Shown here: one piece after another, positions 26,172 to 34,160 of the stretch | Layout: each line of letters starts with the position of its first letter | Numbering within the stretch: position 1 is the stretch's first letter | NCBI GenBank assembly: GCA_020633845.1 | Contig: JACKCW010000002.1 | Span: forward strand, 109,090 to 173,089 | Direction: 5' to 3' | DNA: 64,000 bases | From: Caryophanales bacterium | GTDB lineage: Bacteria; Bacillota_I; Bacilli_A; Izemoplasmatales; UBA1188 | The notes under the pieces: model-generated | The model's input: only the letters and a program-made list of their open reading frames with translations | Told to the model about the DNA's origin: nothing | The model's database searches: none | Translations under genes and position numbers: made by a program

Positions 26172-27812
26172 ATGGCAAAACTCAATGGTGGACAACTTAT
26201 CGAAAAAGTTTTCCAAAATGAAGGTGTTAAATACATTTTCGGTATTCCTGGCGGACACATCTATCCGATGATGGAATCATGCGACGAAAATGGTATTAAA
26301 TTCATCGGCGTCAGACATGAAATGACAGCCGCTTATATGGCTGAAGGATGGGCACTTACTACCGGAAATATCGGTGTCTGCACCGGAACAGCCGGTCCTG
26401 GTTTCACTAACATGGTAACCGGAATCGCCAATGCCGCTTGTGATGACGCTCCGATTCTTTGTGTAGGAGGAAAAGCCAGCACTGATCAGTTCGATAGAAA
26501 TGAAATGCAAGACTTCAATCAAATTCCTATCGTTCAAGAAATGACTAAGTATGCTCGTCAAGTACCGGATGAAAAACGTATTCCGGAATATTTCGGAAGA
26601 GCTATCTCTATCGCTACCAGCAATACACCTGGTCCAGTTTATCTAGAAGTTCCAAGAGAAAAAATGGAAGGTAAAGTGGAAGAAAGCGAAGTTGAACTTC
26701 AAAAGACTTGGAGAATTGAAAACAGAATCGCCGCAAACGAAGCCGATGTTAAAAAGGCCGCTGAATTAATCAATAATTCGGAAAGACCGATGGTTATCGC
26801 GGGAGGCGGAGCCTTCTGGAGTAAATCAGCCAAAGAATTAACTGAATTCATCGAAAAGATTGAATGCCCGATTTTCACAAGAAACGCTGGTCGTGGTATC
26901 GTTCCTGATTATCATCCTCTTGCGATGACAATCGGCTCTCACAAGCACCCGGTTTGCGCCGCCGCTCTGCAAAACAGTGATTTAATCATCGTTATTGGTA
27001 CTCGTCCTGGTTTCACTCTTTCAAGACTTGCCTTCCCTAAAACAACTAAGGTTATCAGAATTGATATCAACGGTGCCGAAATTACTAACCAGATTGACTT
27101 AGAAGTTGGCCTTGTCGGCGACGTTAAAACTGTCCTCAATCAACTTCTTCCGCTTGTTAAAGTTGCAAAACATACTGAATGGGTATCTGAACTTAAAGAA
27201 ACTAAACAGGCTATGGCCGGTTTCATGGCTCCTGCCTTTGTTTCTCCTCAAGTTCCAATTCATCCACTTCGTTTAGTCGCAGAACTCGCAAAGAGAGTTG
27301 ATAAAGACACTATCCTCGTTATCGACGGCGGTGATACCGCTTCTTGGGGAAATATGGTTTTACCAGCTATGGGACCTGGACAACTCTTAACTATCGCTGC
27401 CGGCAGTTTCGGACCTTTAGGAGTCGGAATGCCTTACGCAATGAGTGCTAAACTCGCTCATCCGGATAAGAAAGTTATCCTTTTAACTGGAGACGGAGCT
27501 TATGGCTACGGCGCGATGGAAGTTGATACTTGCATGCGCTACGGAATCAAAGTTACAACCATTATTTTAAATGACGCTTGCTGGGGAATGATTAAGAACA
27601 GCGAAGCGAAGAAAGCCGGCCCGGACAAAGAATTAGTCGGACTGTACTTAAGAGAAACTCATTATGAAGAAGTCTGCAAAGCCTTAGGCGGATACGGAGA
27701 ACTCGTAACTGATCCAGCAAAGATCGGAGAAGCAATCGACAGAGCTCTATCATCTGACAAACCGGCAGTCGTCAACGTAATGACTGATGTTAAAATCGGA
27801 TTCTCGTTCTAA
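26172..27812 (+). CDS. Second thiamine-diphosphate enzyme, acetolactate-synthase-like (possible sulfopyruvate decarboxylase)
   Basis: A 546-residue three-domain ThDP enzyme: N-terminal PYR domain with the activating Glu in RHEM (Glu 50), a central domain, and a C-terminal PP domain with GDGAYGYGAMEVDT (about 440) and the closing Asn in ILND. It is about 35% alike in layout to the preceding gene but lacks the Xsc-specific AEKKN stretch. No ilvN, ilvC or ilvD is near, so anabolic acetolactate synthase is unlikely. A decarboxylase or lyase for a 2-oxo or acyloin compound fits; decarboxylation of sulfopyruvate to sulfoacetaldehyde would feed Xsc. This assignment is an inference, since known sulfopyruvate decarboxylases are two-subunit proteins. 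Confidence 0.75.
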   Translation: MAKLNGGQLIEKVFQNEGVKYIFGIPGGHIYPMMESCDENGIKFIGVRHEMTAAYMAEGWALTTGNIGVCTGTAGPGFTNMVTGIANAACDDAPILCVGGKASTDQFDRNEMQDFNQIPIVQEMTKYARQVPDEKRIPEYFGRAISIATSNTPGPVYLEVPREKMEGKVEESEVELQKTWRIENRIAANEADVKKAAELINNSERPMVIAGGGAFWSKSAKELTEFIEKIECPIFTRNAGRGIVPDYHPLAMTIGSHKHPVCAAALQNSDLIIVIGTRPGFTLSRLAFPKTTKVIRIDINGAEITNQIDLEVGLVGDVKTVLNQLLPLVKVAKHTEWVSELKETKQAMAGFMAPAFVSPQVPIHPLRLVAELAKRVDKDTILVIDGGDTASWGNMVLPAMGPGQLLTIAAGSFGPLGVGMPYAMSAKLAHPDKKVILLTGDGAYGYGAMEVDTCMRYGIKVTTIILNDACWGMIKNSEAKKAGPDKELVGLYLRETHYEEVCKALGGYGELVTDPAKIGEAIDRALSSDKPAVVNVMTDVKIGFSF

Positions 27813-27820
27813 TTCAAATA

Positions 27821-27842
27821 TCCGCGGGGTTTTCCCCGCGGA
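27821..27842 (+). repeat. GC-rich intercistronic hairpin
   Basis: CCGCGGGG-TTTT-CCCCGCGG, an 8-bp stem of pure G and C between the ThDP enzyme and the SDR gene. It is not followed by a T-run (GAATAACTTG), so it is not a classical terminator. It may set differential mRNA stability within the operon. Confidence 0.65.
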
Positions 27843-27862
27843 ATAACTTGTTTAGGAGGAAA

Positions 27863-28699
27863 ATGAGAAACTTCAAAGATAAAGTAGTGGTAATTACCGG
27901 CGGAGCTAAAGGCATTGGGGGCGCATTAGCCCTTATGATGGCGAAAGACCAAGCAAAAGTTGCTATTCTTGATTTTGATGATCAAGAAACCGCTAAAAAG
28001 GTTAATGAGCTTAATGCCTATAGTGTTGCAAGGGGTTACCACCTAAATGTCTCTGATTACAACGGCTGTGTTGAAGTAATGAACAATGTGATAAAAGATT
28101 TTGGAGATATTGATGTATTAATCAACAACGCCGGAACTAGTCACAGAAGCATGTTTTACGAAACAAAGATAGAAACCATTAAAAAAGTAATTGATATTAA
28201 TGAAATGGGAACTATCTATGCTACCCATGCGGCAATCAAATCTATTATTAAAACTAAGGGTCAGATTGTCGCTACTATCTCAGTTGCAGGATTTACTCCT
28301 CTTGTCGGTCGTGTGGGTTATTGTGCCAGCAAGCACGCTATTGTCGGAATTATGAATACTCTAAGAAGCGAATATAAAAACTTCGGCGTGAGAGTAACTA
28401 CGGTCTGTCCTACTTTTGTTAAGACTGATCTTGAAAAAACGGCAATGGGCCCGGATGGAAAGGCGGTTGATTCTAAAAGAACAACTGCCGGAAAAGTTCT
28501 TACTACCGAAAAGGCCGCCGAGCTTCTCTATTCCGCCATCAAAAAGGAAAAGAAAAATTATTACTTAGGGTTTACCGCTAAGATGGCCCACCTACTTTCT
28601 TTCTTCTTTCCTTCATGGTATGAGAATATAATGATTAAAAAAACAAAACCAGAATTCAAAAAAGAATTTACGGATCTTGCCGAAGGCAATATCCAATAA
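27863..28699 (+). CDS. Short-chain dehydrogenase/reductase
   Basis: An SDR of 278 residues. The start is the ATG at 27863 (MRNFKDKV), with AGGAGGAAA just upstream, instead of five codons earlier. It has the cofactor motif TGGAKGIGG (about 12-20), NNAG (about 88), catalytic Ser 140, Tyr 153 and Lys 157 (YCASK) and Asn near 113. The hydrophobic C-terminus (LSFFFPSWYENIMIKK) is seen in some membrane-associated SDRs. The neighbours are ThDP enzymes and a hydroxyacyl-CoA-dehydrogenase-like enzyme, so it may handle a hydroxy- or oxo-sulfonate (for example isethionate/sulfoacetaldehyde). The substrate is not shown by the sequence. Confidence 0.85.
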   Translation: MRNFKDKVVVITGGAKGIGGALALMMAKDQAKVAILDFDDQETAKKVNELNAYSVARGYHLNVSDYNGCVEVMNNVIKDFGDIDVLINNAGTSHRSMFYETKIETIKKVIDINEMGTIYATHAAIKSIIKTKGQIVATISVAGFTPLVGRVGYCASKHAIVGIMNTLRSEYKNFGVRVTTVCPTFVKTDLEKTAMGPDGKAVDSKRTTAGKVLTTEKAAELLYSAIKKEKKNYYLGFTAKMAHLLSFFFPSWYENIMIKKTKPEFKKEFTDLAEGNIQ

Positions 28700-28718
28700 A
28701 TTATAAAGGAGAAACAAC

Positions 28719-29663
28719 ATGGAATTCAAAAAAATCGCCGTCGTAGGATCCGGCACCATGGGACATGGCATCGCTCAGACTTTCGCCAGTTTCGGCTATC
28801 CTACAGTTGTCATTGATATTATTCCGGAAGCTTTAGAAACCGCCAAGAAACTCGTTAATAAAAATATCGAAGTTATGCTTAGCGAAAAATTCATCACCGA
28901 AGAACAGGCTTTAAATACAAAAAACAATCTTTCTTTCTCTTCAAACTATGAAGATGCAAAAGATGCCGATTTTGTGGTTGAAGCTGTTCCGGAAAAACCG
29001 GAAATCAAAGCCGCAGTATTTAATGAACTTGACAAGGTTGTAAAACCGGAGACCGTTCTTGCAAGTACTACCTCGGCTATGAATGTTTACGGAGTTGTAA
29101 ACGTATCACATCCGGAAAGAGTTTTAATTACTCACTTTAACAATCCGTCGCATATTATTCCTCTTGTGGAAATAGTTGCCGGACCTTTATCCAGTAAAGA
29201 ACTCTTAAGTGAAGTTAGAGCCTTAATTGAAGGCATCGGAAAATCTCCGGTTGTTCTTAATCAATATGTTCCTGGCTTCATCGTTAACCGTTTAACTGCC
29301 GCTCTTTTAAGAGAATGCAGCTATATAGTTGATAAAGGCTGGGCTACTCCAGAAGATGTTGACACCGCCTTTATGGCTAACCAAGGTCTTAAAGCTTCTT
29401 TCGAAGGACCGCTTGAGTTAATGGATTACATCGGATGGGATGTAGCCGCCGGCGTAGGACAAATAATCTATCCTATGTTAAGCGATGAAAAAACTCCTTC
29501 TCCTCTTGCCCTCAAGATGCTCCAAGCTGGACGTCTCGGTATTAAAGCCGGCAAAGGCTTAAAAGATTATTCAGGAAAAACAAGAGAAGAATTACAAGCA
29601 GCAAGAGACAAAAAAGTTTTGGAAGTCTGCAAACTTACCAGAGAATTAAACAAAAATAAATAA
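28719..29663 (+). CDS. 3-Hydroxyacyl-CoA-dehydrogenase-family NAD-dependent dehydrogenase (possibly a hydroxyacid or sulfolactate dehydrogenase)
   Basis: A 314-residue two-domain NAD-dependent enzyme. The Rossmann fingerprint GSGTMGHG is at 10-17. The family's catalytic His-Glu pair, His 139 and Glu 151, is present with the normal 12-residue spacing (HFNNPSHIIPLVEIV). The C-terminal helical domain resembles the short members acting on small polar hydroxyacids (L-gulonate or carnitine type) more than the beta-oxidation enzymes. No CoA ligase, thiolase or crotonase is near, so fatty-acid oxidation is unlikely. It is 19 bp from the SDR gene. A sulfolactate-type substrate is an attractive guess. 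Confidence 0.8.
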   Translation: MEFKKIAVVGSGTMGHGIAQTFASFGYPTVVIDIIPEALETAKKLVNKNIEVMLSEKFITEEQALNTKNNLSFSSNYEDAKDADFVVEAVPEKPEIKAAVFNELDKVVKPETVLASTTSAMNVYGVVNVSHPERVLITHFNNPSHIIPLVEIVAGPLSSKELLSEVRALIEGIGKSPVVLNQYVPGFIVNRLTAALLRECSYIVDKGWATPEDVDTAFMANQGLKASFEGPLELMDYIGWDVAAGVGQIIYPMLSDEKTPSPLALKMLQAGRLGIKAGKGLKDYSGKTREELQAARDKKVLEVCKLTRELNKNK

Positions 29664-29673
29664 CAGTTATCCC

Positions 29674-29695
29674 GGCAGGGGCTTTTGCCCCTGCC
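29674..29695 (+). repeat. GC-rich intercistronic hairpin
   Basis: GGCAGGGGC-TTTT-GCCCCTGCC, a 9-bp stem directly after the dehydrogenase gene and before the flavodoxin-ferredoxin gene. There is no T-tract after it (AAAGGGGAATATT, which holds the next ribosome site). It has the same TTTT loop design as the hairpin at 27821-27842. Confidence 0.65.
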
Positions 29696-29709
29696 AAAGG
29701 GGAATATTA

Positions 29710-30480
29710 ATGATTCTTTATTTTACGGGAACCGGAAACTCGAGGTATCTAGCATCCGTTTTAAAAGATCAACTTAATGATGAGGTCGTTTCCATAAACG
29801 ATCTAATCAAAAACCAAGTTAATAAGACTTTCTTTTCTCAAAAGCCTTATATTTTTATTACGCCTATTTATTTCGGAAGAATTCCTAAAATCGTTGCTGA
29901 TTTTATTCTTTGTTATACTTTTGAGGGCTCAAACAAGGTCTATTTTATTTCCTCTTATTACTCCGGTCCTTACGACACTCAAAAGTATAACAAAGAATTG
30001 TCCCAGAAGAAGAATTTTGAATATATGGGCACATATACAATTCAAATGCCGCAGGGCCACATTGTGCTTACTAATTGTTCAAATGAAGGTGAAGCAAAGT
30101 CAATTATCGCCAGTTCAACAGAGAAAGTATTAAAAGAGATAGAAAAAATCAAAACTCTTTCTCCTTTTTTAGAAGAAAAAACCAAGGGTAAAATTGTATC
30201 AAACTTAGTTAATCCTTTGTTTTATACCTTCATTGCTAAATCCAAGGATTTTAAGGCAAATGATAAATGCATAGCCTGCGCTAAATGTGTTTCTCTTTGT
30301 CCTTTAAACAATATCTCAATTGTAAATAGTCTTCCTCTTTGGGGAAACAACTGTACTCATTGTATGGCTTGTATTAACTCGTGCCCAAAAGAGGCCATTA
30401 ATTACGGAAATAAAACCGTCAAGAGAATAAGATACTACAACGACTCTACCTATAACCATGCCCAAGAGGAGTCAATGTAG
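29710..30480 (+). CDS. EFR1-type flavodoxin-ferredoxin protein
   Basis: A 256-residue electron-transfer protein. It has an N-terminal flavodoxin-like domain with the FMN loop TGTGNSRY (about 6-13) and a C-terminal two-cluster ferredoxin domain (CIACAKCVSLCP about 190, CTHCMACINSCP about 213). EFR1 proteins are common in anaerobic Bacillota. The operon position suggests it supplies or collects electrons for the dehydrogenases or for sulfite reduction. It is followed by a strong terminator, so it is the last gene of the first carrier operon. Confidence 0.85.
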   Translation: MILYFTGTGNSRYLASVLKDQLNDEVVSINDLIKNQVNKTFFSQKPYIFITPIYFGRIPKIVADFILCYTFEGSNKVYFISSYYSGPYDTQKYNKELSQKKNFEYMGTYTIQMPQGHIVLTNCSNEGEAKSIIASSTEKVLKEIEKIKTLSPFLEEKTKGKIVSNLVNPLFYTFIAKSKDFKANDKCIACAKCVSLCPLNNISIVNSLPLWGNNCTHCMACINSCPKEAINYGNKTVKRIRYYNDSTYNHAQEESM

Positions 30481-30487
30481 ACATCCC

Positions 30488-30540
30488 AAATGCATCCATT
30501 TTTCATTTCTCCTTTATTTGTTCTATGGATGCATTTTTTC
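30488..30540 (+). terminator. Terminator after the flavodoxin-ferredoxin gene
   Basis: AAATGCATCCAT pairs perfectly with ATGGATGCATTT (12 bp) across a 25-nt loop, followed by TTTTCCC. Confidence 0.75.
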
Positions 30541-30632
30541 CCTCTTGATCTATCGTCTAATACCGATTATTTTTAAGGTATTAGACTTATTTCACATGCT
30601 TCTCACAACATTGTATAAATTAACGAAATGTG

Positions 30633-30661
30633 TTTTAATAAACATTTAGTTAGTATATAAT
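30633..30661 (+). promoter_or_regulatory. Promoter candidate for the second GltS-like carrier
   Basis: TATAAT (30656-30661) with a weak TTTTAA -35 (30633-30638), 17 bp apart. The start codon is about 40 bp downstream with GGAGGAG. The ATTTCCCTATA 11-mer of the other two promoters is absent. Confidence 0.4.
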
Positions 30662-30702
30662 CACTTTGTATAAAATCATTTCATGACGGAGGAGCCGCAC
30701 AT

Positions 30703-32190
30703 ATGACGACAGGACTTAATTTCTGGGACATAAGTATTTGGACTTTCATCTTATGCCTAACCGCGATTTTTGTCGCGATGCTTATCGCAAATCTTTTGAT
30801 TAAAACTATCAAACCTTTGCGTAGAGCGCTTATTCCGAGCCCGGTGCTCGGAGGATTCTTGCTTCTCATCTTCTTATCAGTTTATAAATTGATAGCGGGA
30901 GAAGCTCTATTTCAAGGATCAATTCTTGAAATAATAACCTATCATGCTTTGGGATTAGGTTTTGTGGCGTCCGCTCTTAAGGTTTCTAAAAAACCAAAAG
31001 AAAAAGGATCGCAAAAGGCCATTTTTAATGCCTCGCTTGTGACAGTCGGCGGTTACTCAATTCAAGCCATTGTCGGCCTTGCTTTATCAATGTTGCTCTT
31101 TTTCGTCCTTAATGGCGAGAGTTGGCCGGCATCAGGACTTCTGCTTCCGATGGGATTCGGACAAGGTCCTGGACAAGCATTCAACTGGGGAAATATCTTC
31201 TCGCAGTACACAGCGGATCAGAGTCTTGCGTTAAGCCAAGGTTTAACCTATTCGACATTTGGAGCTTTTGAAGGCGGTAAATCATTCGGTCTTTCAATTG
31301 CGGCGATGGGTTTCATCAGCGCCTCGGTCGGCGGCGTTATCTATCTTAATGTTCAAAGAAAGAAAGGTAATATTAAGATGGTATCAAGAGCCAATAATTT
31401 TGAAGAGAAACTCACTCTTGAAGATTATCAAGGCGATAATGAAATTTCATCAAGTGACTCAATAGATAAATCGAGTGTTCAGGTTGGTATCATTTTCTTG
31501 GTATACGCTATATCGTTTGCCTTTATCTACGGTGTCAGCAAGCTTTGCGATATCTCGGGAGTTGCCTTCCTTACTAACACAGTAAAGCCTTTATTCTGGG
31601 GATTTAACTTCATCTTTGGTGTCGGCTTTGCGGCTTTATGGAAGCTTGTTTTCCAAGGGCTTCATAAGAAAGGCGTTATTAAGAAACAATATACCAATAA
31701 CTATATGCTTGATAGAGTATCTGGTATTGCCTTTGACGTCATGGTAGTATCAGCCATTAGCGCCATTGACCTTTCTGCTTTCGGAAACAGAGAATTTATC
31801 ATTCCGCTTGTCGTGCTTTGTGTAGCCGGTGTCATCGTAACCTACTTCTATGTTAAGCATTTAGCTTATAAGTTGTATCCGGAATATCGTGATGAAGCCT
31901 TCCTTTCACTTTTCGGAATGCTCACCGGAACCACTTCCACCGGCGTTATTCTCTTAAGAGAAATCGATCCGCAGTTTAAGACTCCGGCTTGCAACAACAT
32001 GGTCTTCCAGTCGCTTTATTCAATTCTTCTAGGTGTACCGGTATTAATCTCCATGGGAAGCGCCGCCACCAGTTGGAAGAGCCTTCTGATTTGGTTCTCA
32101 GTATACATTCTCTTCTTCGCCGCTTTATATATCGCAATGAGAAGAGACGATATATTTAAAAAGAAAAATAAAGCTCTTAAAAAAGAATAA
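30703..32190 (+). CDS. GltS-like sodium-coupled anion symporter, copy 2
   Basis: Same length (495) as the carrier at 22897-24384 and very similar throughout, with identical first 25 residues and the same GFGQGPGQAFNWGN and GVILLREIDPQFKTPA motifs. The main differences are in the charged centre and the last 90 residues. It is a paralog from a duplication, now at the far side of the xsc block with its own promoter and terminator. The two copies may differ in affinity or substrate, for example importing a sulfonate and exporting a product. Confidence 0.85.
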   Translation: MTTGLNFWDISIWTFILCLTAIFVAMLIANLLIKTIKPLRRALIPSPVLGGFLLLIFLSVYKLIAGEALFQGSILEIITYHALGLGFVASALKVSKKPKEKGSQKAIFNASLVTVGGYSIQAIVGLALSMLLFFVLNGESWPASGLLLPMGFGQGPGQAFNWGNIFSQYTADQSLALSQGLTYSTFGAFEGGKSFGLSIAAMGFISASVGGVIYLNVQRKKGNIKMVSRANNFEEKLTLEDYQGDNEISSSDSIDKSSVQVGIIFLVYAISFAFIYGVSKLCDISGVAFLTNTVKPLFWGFNFIFGVGFAALWKLVFQGLHKKGVIKKQYTNNYMLDRVSGIAFDVMVVSAISAIDLSAFGNREFIIPLVVLCVAGVIVTYFYVKHLAYKLYPEYRDEAFLSLFGMLTGTTSTGVILLREIDPQFKTPACNNMVFQSLYSILLGVPVLISMGSAATSWKSLLIWFSVYILFFAALYIAMRRDDIFKKKNKALKKE

Positions 32191-32191
32191 T

Positions 32192-32230
32192 AAAAAAGAA
32201 GCGGAGAAAACTCTCCGCTTCTTTTATTTA
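32192..32230. terminator. Bidirectional terminator
   Basis: GAAGCGGAGA pairs with TCTCCGCTTC (10 bp, AAAC loop). T-tracts follow on the plus strand (TTTTATTTATATATTTT) and the minus strand (TTTTTTATTATTC). It ends both the second carrier gene and the lamin-tail lipoprotein remnant. Confidence 0.85.
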
Positions 32231-32236
32231 TATATT

Positions 32237-32950
32237 TTATCTTTGACCTAGTGAATCAAAATTGTCTTGAGCGTAAGATACCCATTCACTTGCGGTGAAG
32301 GTTGCGTTGCCTTGATTCACGGTTGATACTCTAACTAAAGTGTGATCTTTGGTGGAGCCGTCGCCAACAGTCCAGTAACCTACTTCAGGTTTTTCACCAT
32401 ATACTCCGATTATATCCACAACAACATCATTGTATGTTAAGACAACCGCGTCATCGCCGTTAAAGTTAATAACGTATGAGCTAGTTTGACCTGCTACAGC
32501 CTGAAGAGTGGCGTTTGCTTGAGCATTAATCAATATATAGGTTGAATTAGCTGGAATAGTAACGTCGTCAAGAGCGAGTACGTATTTGTCTTCCACTTCG
32601 GTGTTTCCGTTATAATAGTTTACTAATTTATAACCAGTTAATGTCACTGAAACATCGTTTGGATTATAAAGCTCAATCCACTTATTATAACTTGAGCCCT
32701 CGCCGTATTCCGATATATAAATGGATAATAAGGCAGTGCCGCTAGTTGTAGTAACTTCAGTTGGAGCTTCAGTTGGAGCTATAGTAGTAGGGGTTTCAGT
32801 AGTAGGGACTATAGTAGTAGGGGCTTCAGTAACAACTGTTGTTGGTTATTCGGTAATTGTCGGTGCTTCCGTTGTCGTTTCTTTACATCCAAAAAGCGCC
32901 AAACTCAATATAAGTGCTAGTAATACGATTGCATAGCGTTTAATTTTCAT
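32237..32950 (-). pseudogene. Lamin-tail-domain lipoprotein broken by an in-frame stop
   Basis: The reading frame starts at 32950 (GGAGAGAAA upstream). It encodes a signal peptide with lipobox LFGC, a Thr/Pro/Glu linker and a lamin-tail domain (opening SGTALLSIYISEYGEGSSYN, then KWIELYNPND, ILINAQANA and FNGDDAVVLTYND). Codon 35 (32846-32848) is TAA; every other codon is open to the natural stop. The linker context (TEAPTITE-stop-PTTVV) fits CAA changed to TAA. An internal Met at 32647 would cut off the first strands of the domain, so separate expression is unlikely. It could be a recent nonsense mutation or a sequence error. Confidence 0.8.
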
Positions 32951-33116
32951 TTTCTCTCCTTAATAAATCGTTTTTACATTAGACATAATACATTATATTT
33001 TTCTCTTTTTCTACTGAAAACGGTTTATTGGTTCACATTTTTTTAAAAATCCGTCAAAGGAGCGTTGAATATCATTTTTTAAAGTGTTAAGATGAAATCA
33101 AAGGAGACTATTTATA

Positions 33117-33929
33117 ATGACTTTACTATTGAATTTGTTCGCGCAAGTTCCGGGGACAACCACTCCGGAAATGCTCGAAGAGTATTTGCAAGACTTATCA
33201 CAACTAAAATGGTATATTGTCCCGCTTTTTGTGATTACCATTTATATAGTTTGCTCCGAAATTGAGAAGAAACACTATAGTGTTGTTTTCGCCGCTTTCG
33301 CTTTTTGGCTCGTTGATGTCTTTAACGAAACTTGGAACTCAATGGTTTATGCCACTACCGGTCAACCGGTTTGGGGTGTAACTGCAGCCGGCGGAACCTC
33401 TTTAGAGATCTTAATCGGCTACAATATTGAGATATCTTTCTTATTCCTTATTATAGGAATTGTCTCTTGTAAGTGGTTAAAAACAACACCGGGATATGAG
33501 GGAGAAGGATTCTGGGGTGCCAATAAGAATTGGATAACCGACCCTAATAATATGTTCTATAAATACAATGTAAAAAGAAAAGATCTTTCTCTCGATGAAA
33601 GAAAGATTAAAACTAAGGCGATTTTAGGACGTGTAATACCGGCTGTAACCGGATCAATCTTAGCCGTTATTATTGAGATAATCTTAAATAAAGCCGGACT
33701 TCTCACTTGGGAAAAATCCTGGTGGCAAGCTAGTGTTCCTTATCTCATTTTCTTAATCGGTTATTGTCCTTTCTTCTTTGCGGCCGTTATCGTACATGAT
33801 CTTCCGCGAAAGAAACAGTTTATTGTAGTAGGCGCAATATTAGCCGTTGTGGTTATTCTTCTTGTTATATCAGGATCACTCGGAATGCTCGGAAAACAAA
33901 TCCCGGAGTGGAGATGGCTTAACTCATAA
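33117..33929 (+). CDS. Six-helix membrane protein (unknown)
   Basis: A 270-residue integral membrane protein with six predicted helices (about 32-50, 57-75, 98-120, 170-190, 205-227, 233-252) and a charged cytoplasmic loop in the middle (KRKDLSLDERKIKTKAI). Conserved-looking acidic/aromatic residues occur in helix 2 (WLVDVFNETWNSM). I do not recognise the family. It has AAAGGAGAC upstream and its own terminator. It may be a single-gene transporter or enzyme; nothing nearby suggests a job. Confidence 0.7.
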   Translation: MTLLLNLFAQVPGTTTPEMLEEYLQDLSQLKWYIVPLFVITIYIVCSEIEKKHYSVVFAAFAFWLVDVFNETWNSMVYATTGQPVWGVTAAGGTSLEILIGYNIEISFLFLIIGIVSCKWLKTTPGYEGEGFWGANKNWITDPNNMFYKYNVKRKDLSLDERKIKTKAILGRVIPAVTGSILAVIIEIILNKAGLLTWEKSWWQASVPYLIFLIGYCPFFFAAVIVHDLPRKKQFIVVGAILAVVVILLVISGSLGMLGKQIPEWRWLNS

Positions 33930-33936
33930 TTAGATA

Positions 33937-33976
33937 AATAAAACCCTTGGAATTTCTCCAAGGGTTTTATTTTTTT
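33937..33976. terminator. Bidirectional terminator
   Basis: AAAACCCTTGGA pairs with TCCAAGGGTTTT (12 bp, ATTTC loop), followed by ATTTTTTT on the plus strand. It ends the six-helix protein gene and the GrpB-membrane gene on the other strand. Confidence 0.85.
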
Positions 33977-34160
33977 AATGGTTGATAATCATCGGTAAAA
34001 ACAGTAAAAATGGTATACCTATTGCACAAAGGAAAAATAATCCCGATTCAATCAAGCCAAGTATTTTAATAGGTTTAGAAGTTGATTTAATGAAAAAGAT
34101 ATCGGCAATGGCAAAACCTAAGGATACTGCCGTAACAAAAATAGCTGTTAAAATAGAATC
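33975..34160 (-). pseudogene. Displaced C-terminal membrane segment of the GrpB-like gene
   Basis: This lies in the frame offset by one nucleotide from the GrpB-like gene. From about 34160 the minus strand encodes FIIYDSILTAIFVTAVSLGF, then AIADIFFIKS and a final hydrophobic segment (GLFFLCAIGIPFLLFLPM) before a TAA at 33975, directly at the terminator. It has no start codon or ribosome site of its own. A one-base change in the T-rich stretch CAGTTTTATTATAT would join it to the upstream frame, giving a protein of about 307 residues with four to five helices. Confidence 0.6.

Noticed and set aside
26172..27812. Acetolactate synthase (ilvB) call for the second ThDP enzyme
   Set aside because: No ilvN, ilvC or ilvD nearby and it sits within the xsc block; kept as a general ThDP enzyme with an inferred decarboxylase role.
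28719..29663. Beta-oxidation 3-hydroxyacyl-CoA dehydrogenase
   Set aside because: The catalytic pair is present, but there is no thiolase, crotonase or CoA ligase nearby and the context is sulfonate metabolism.
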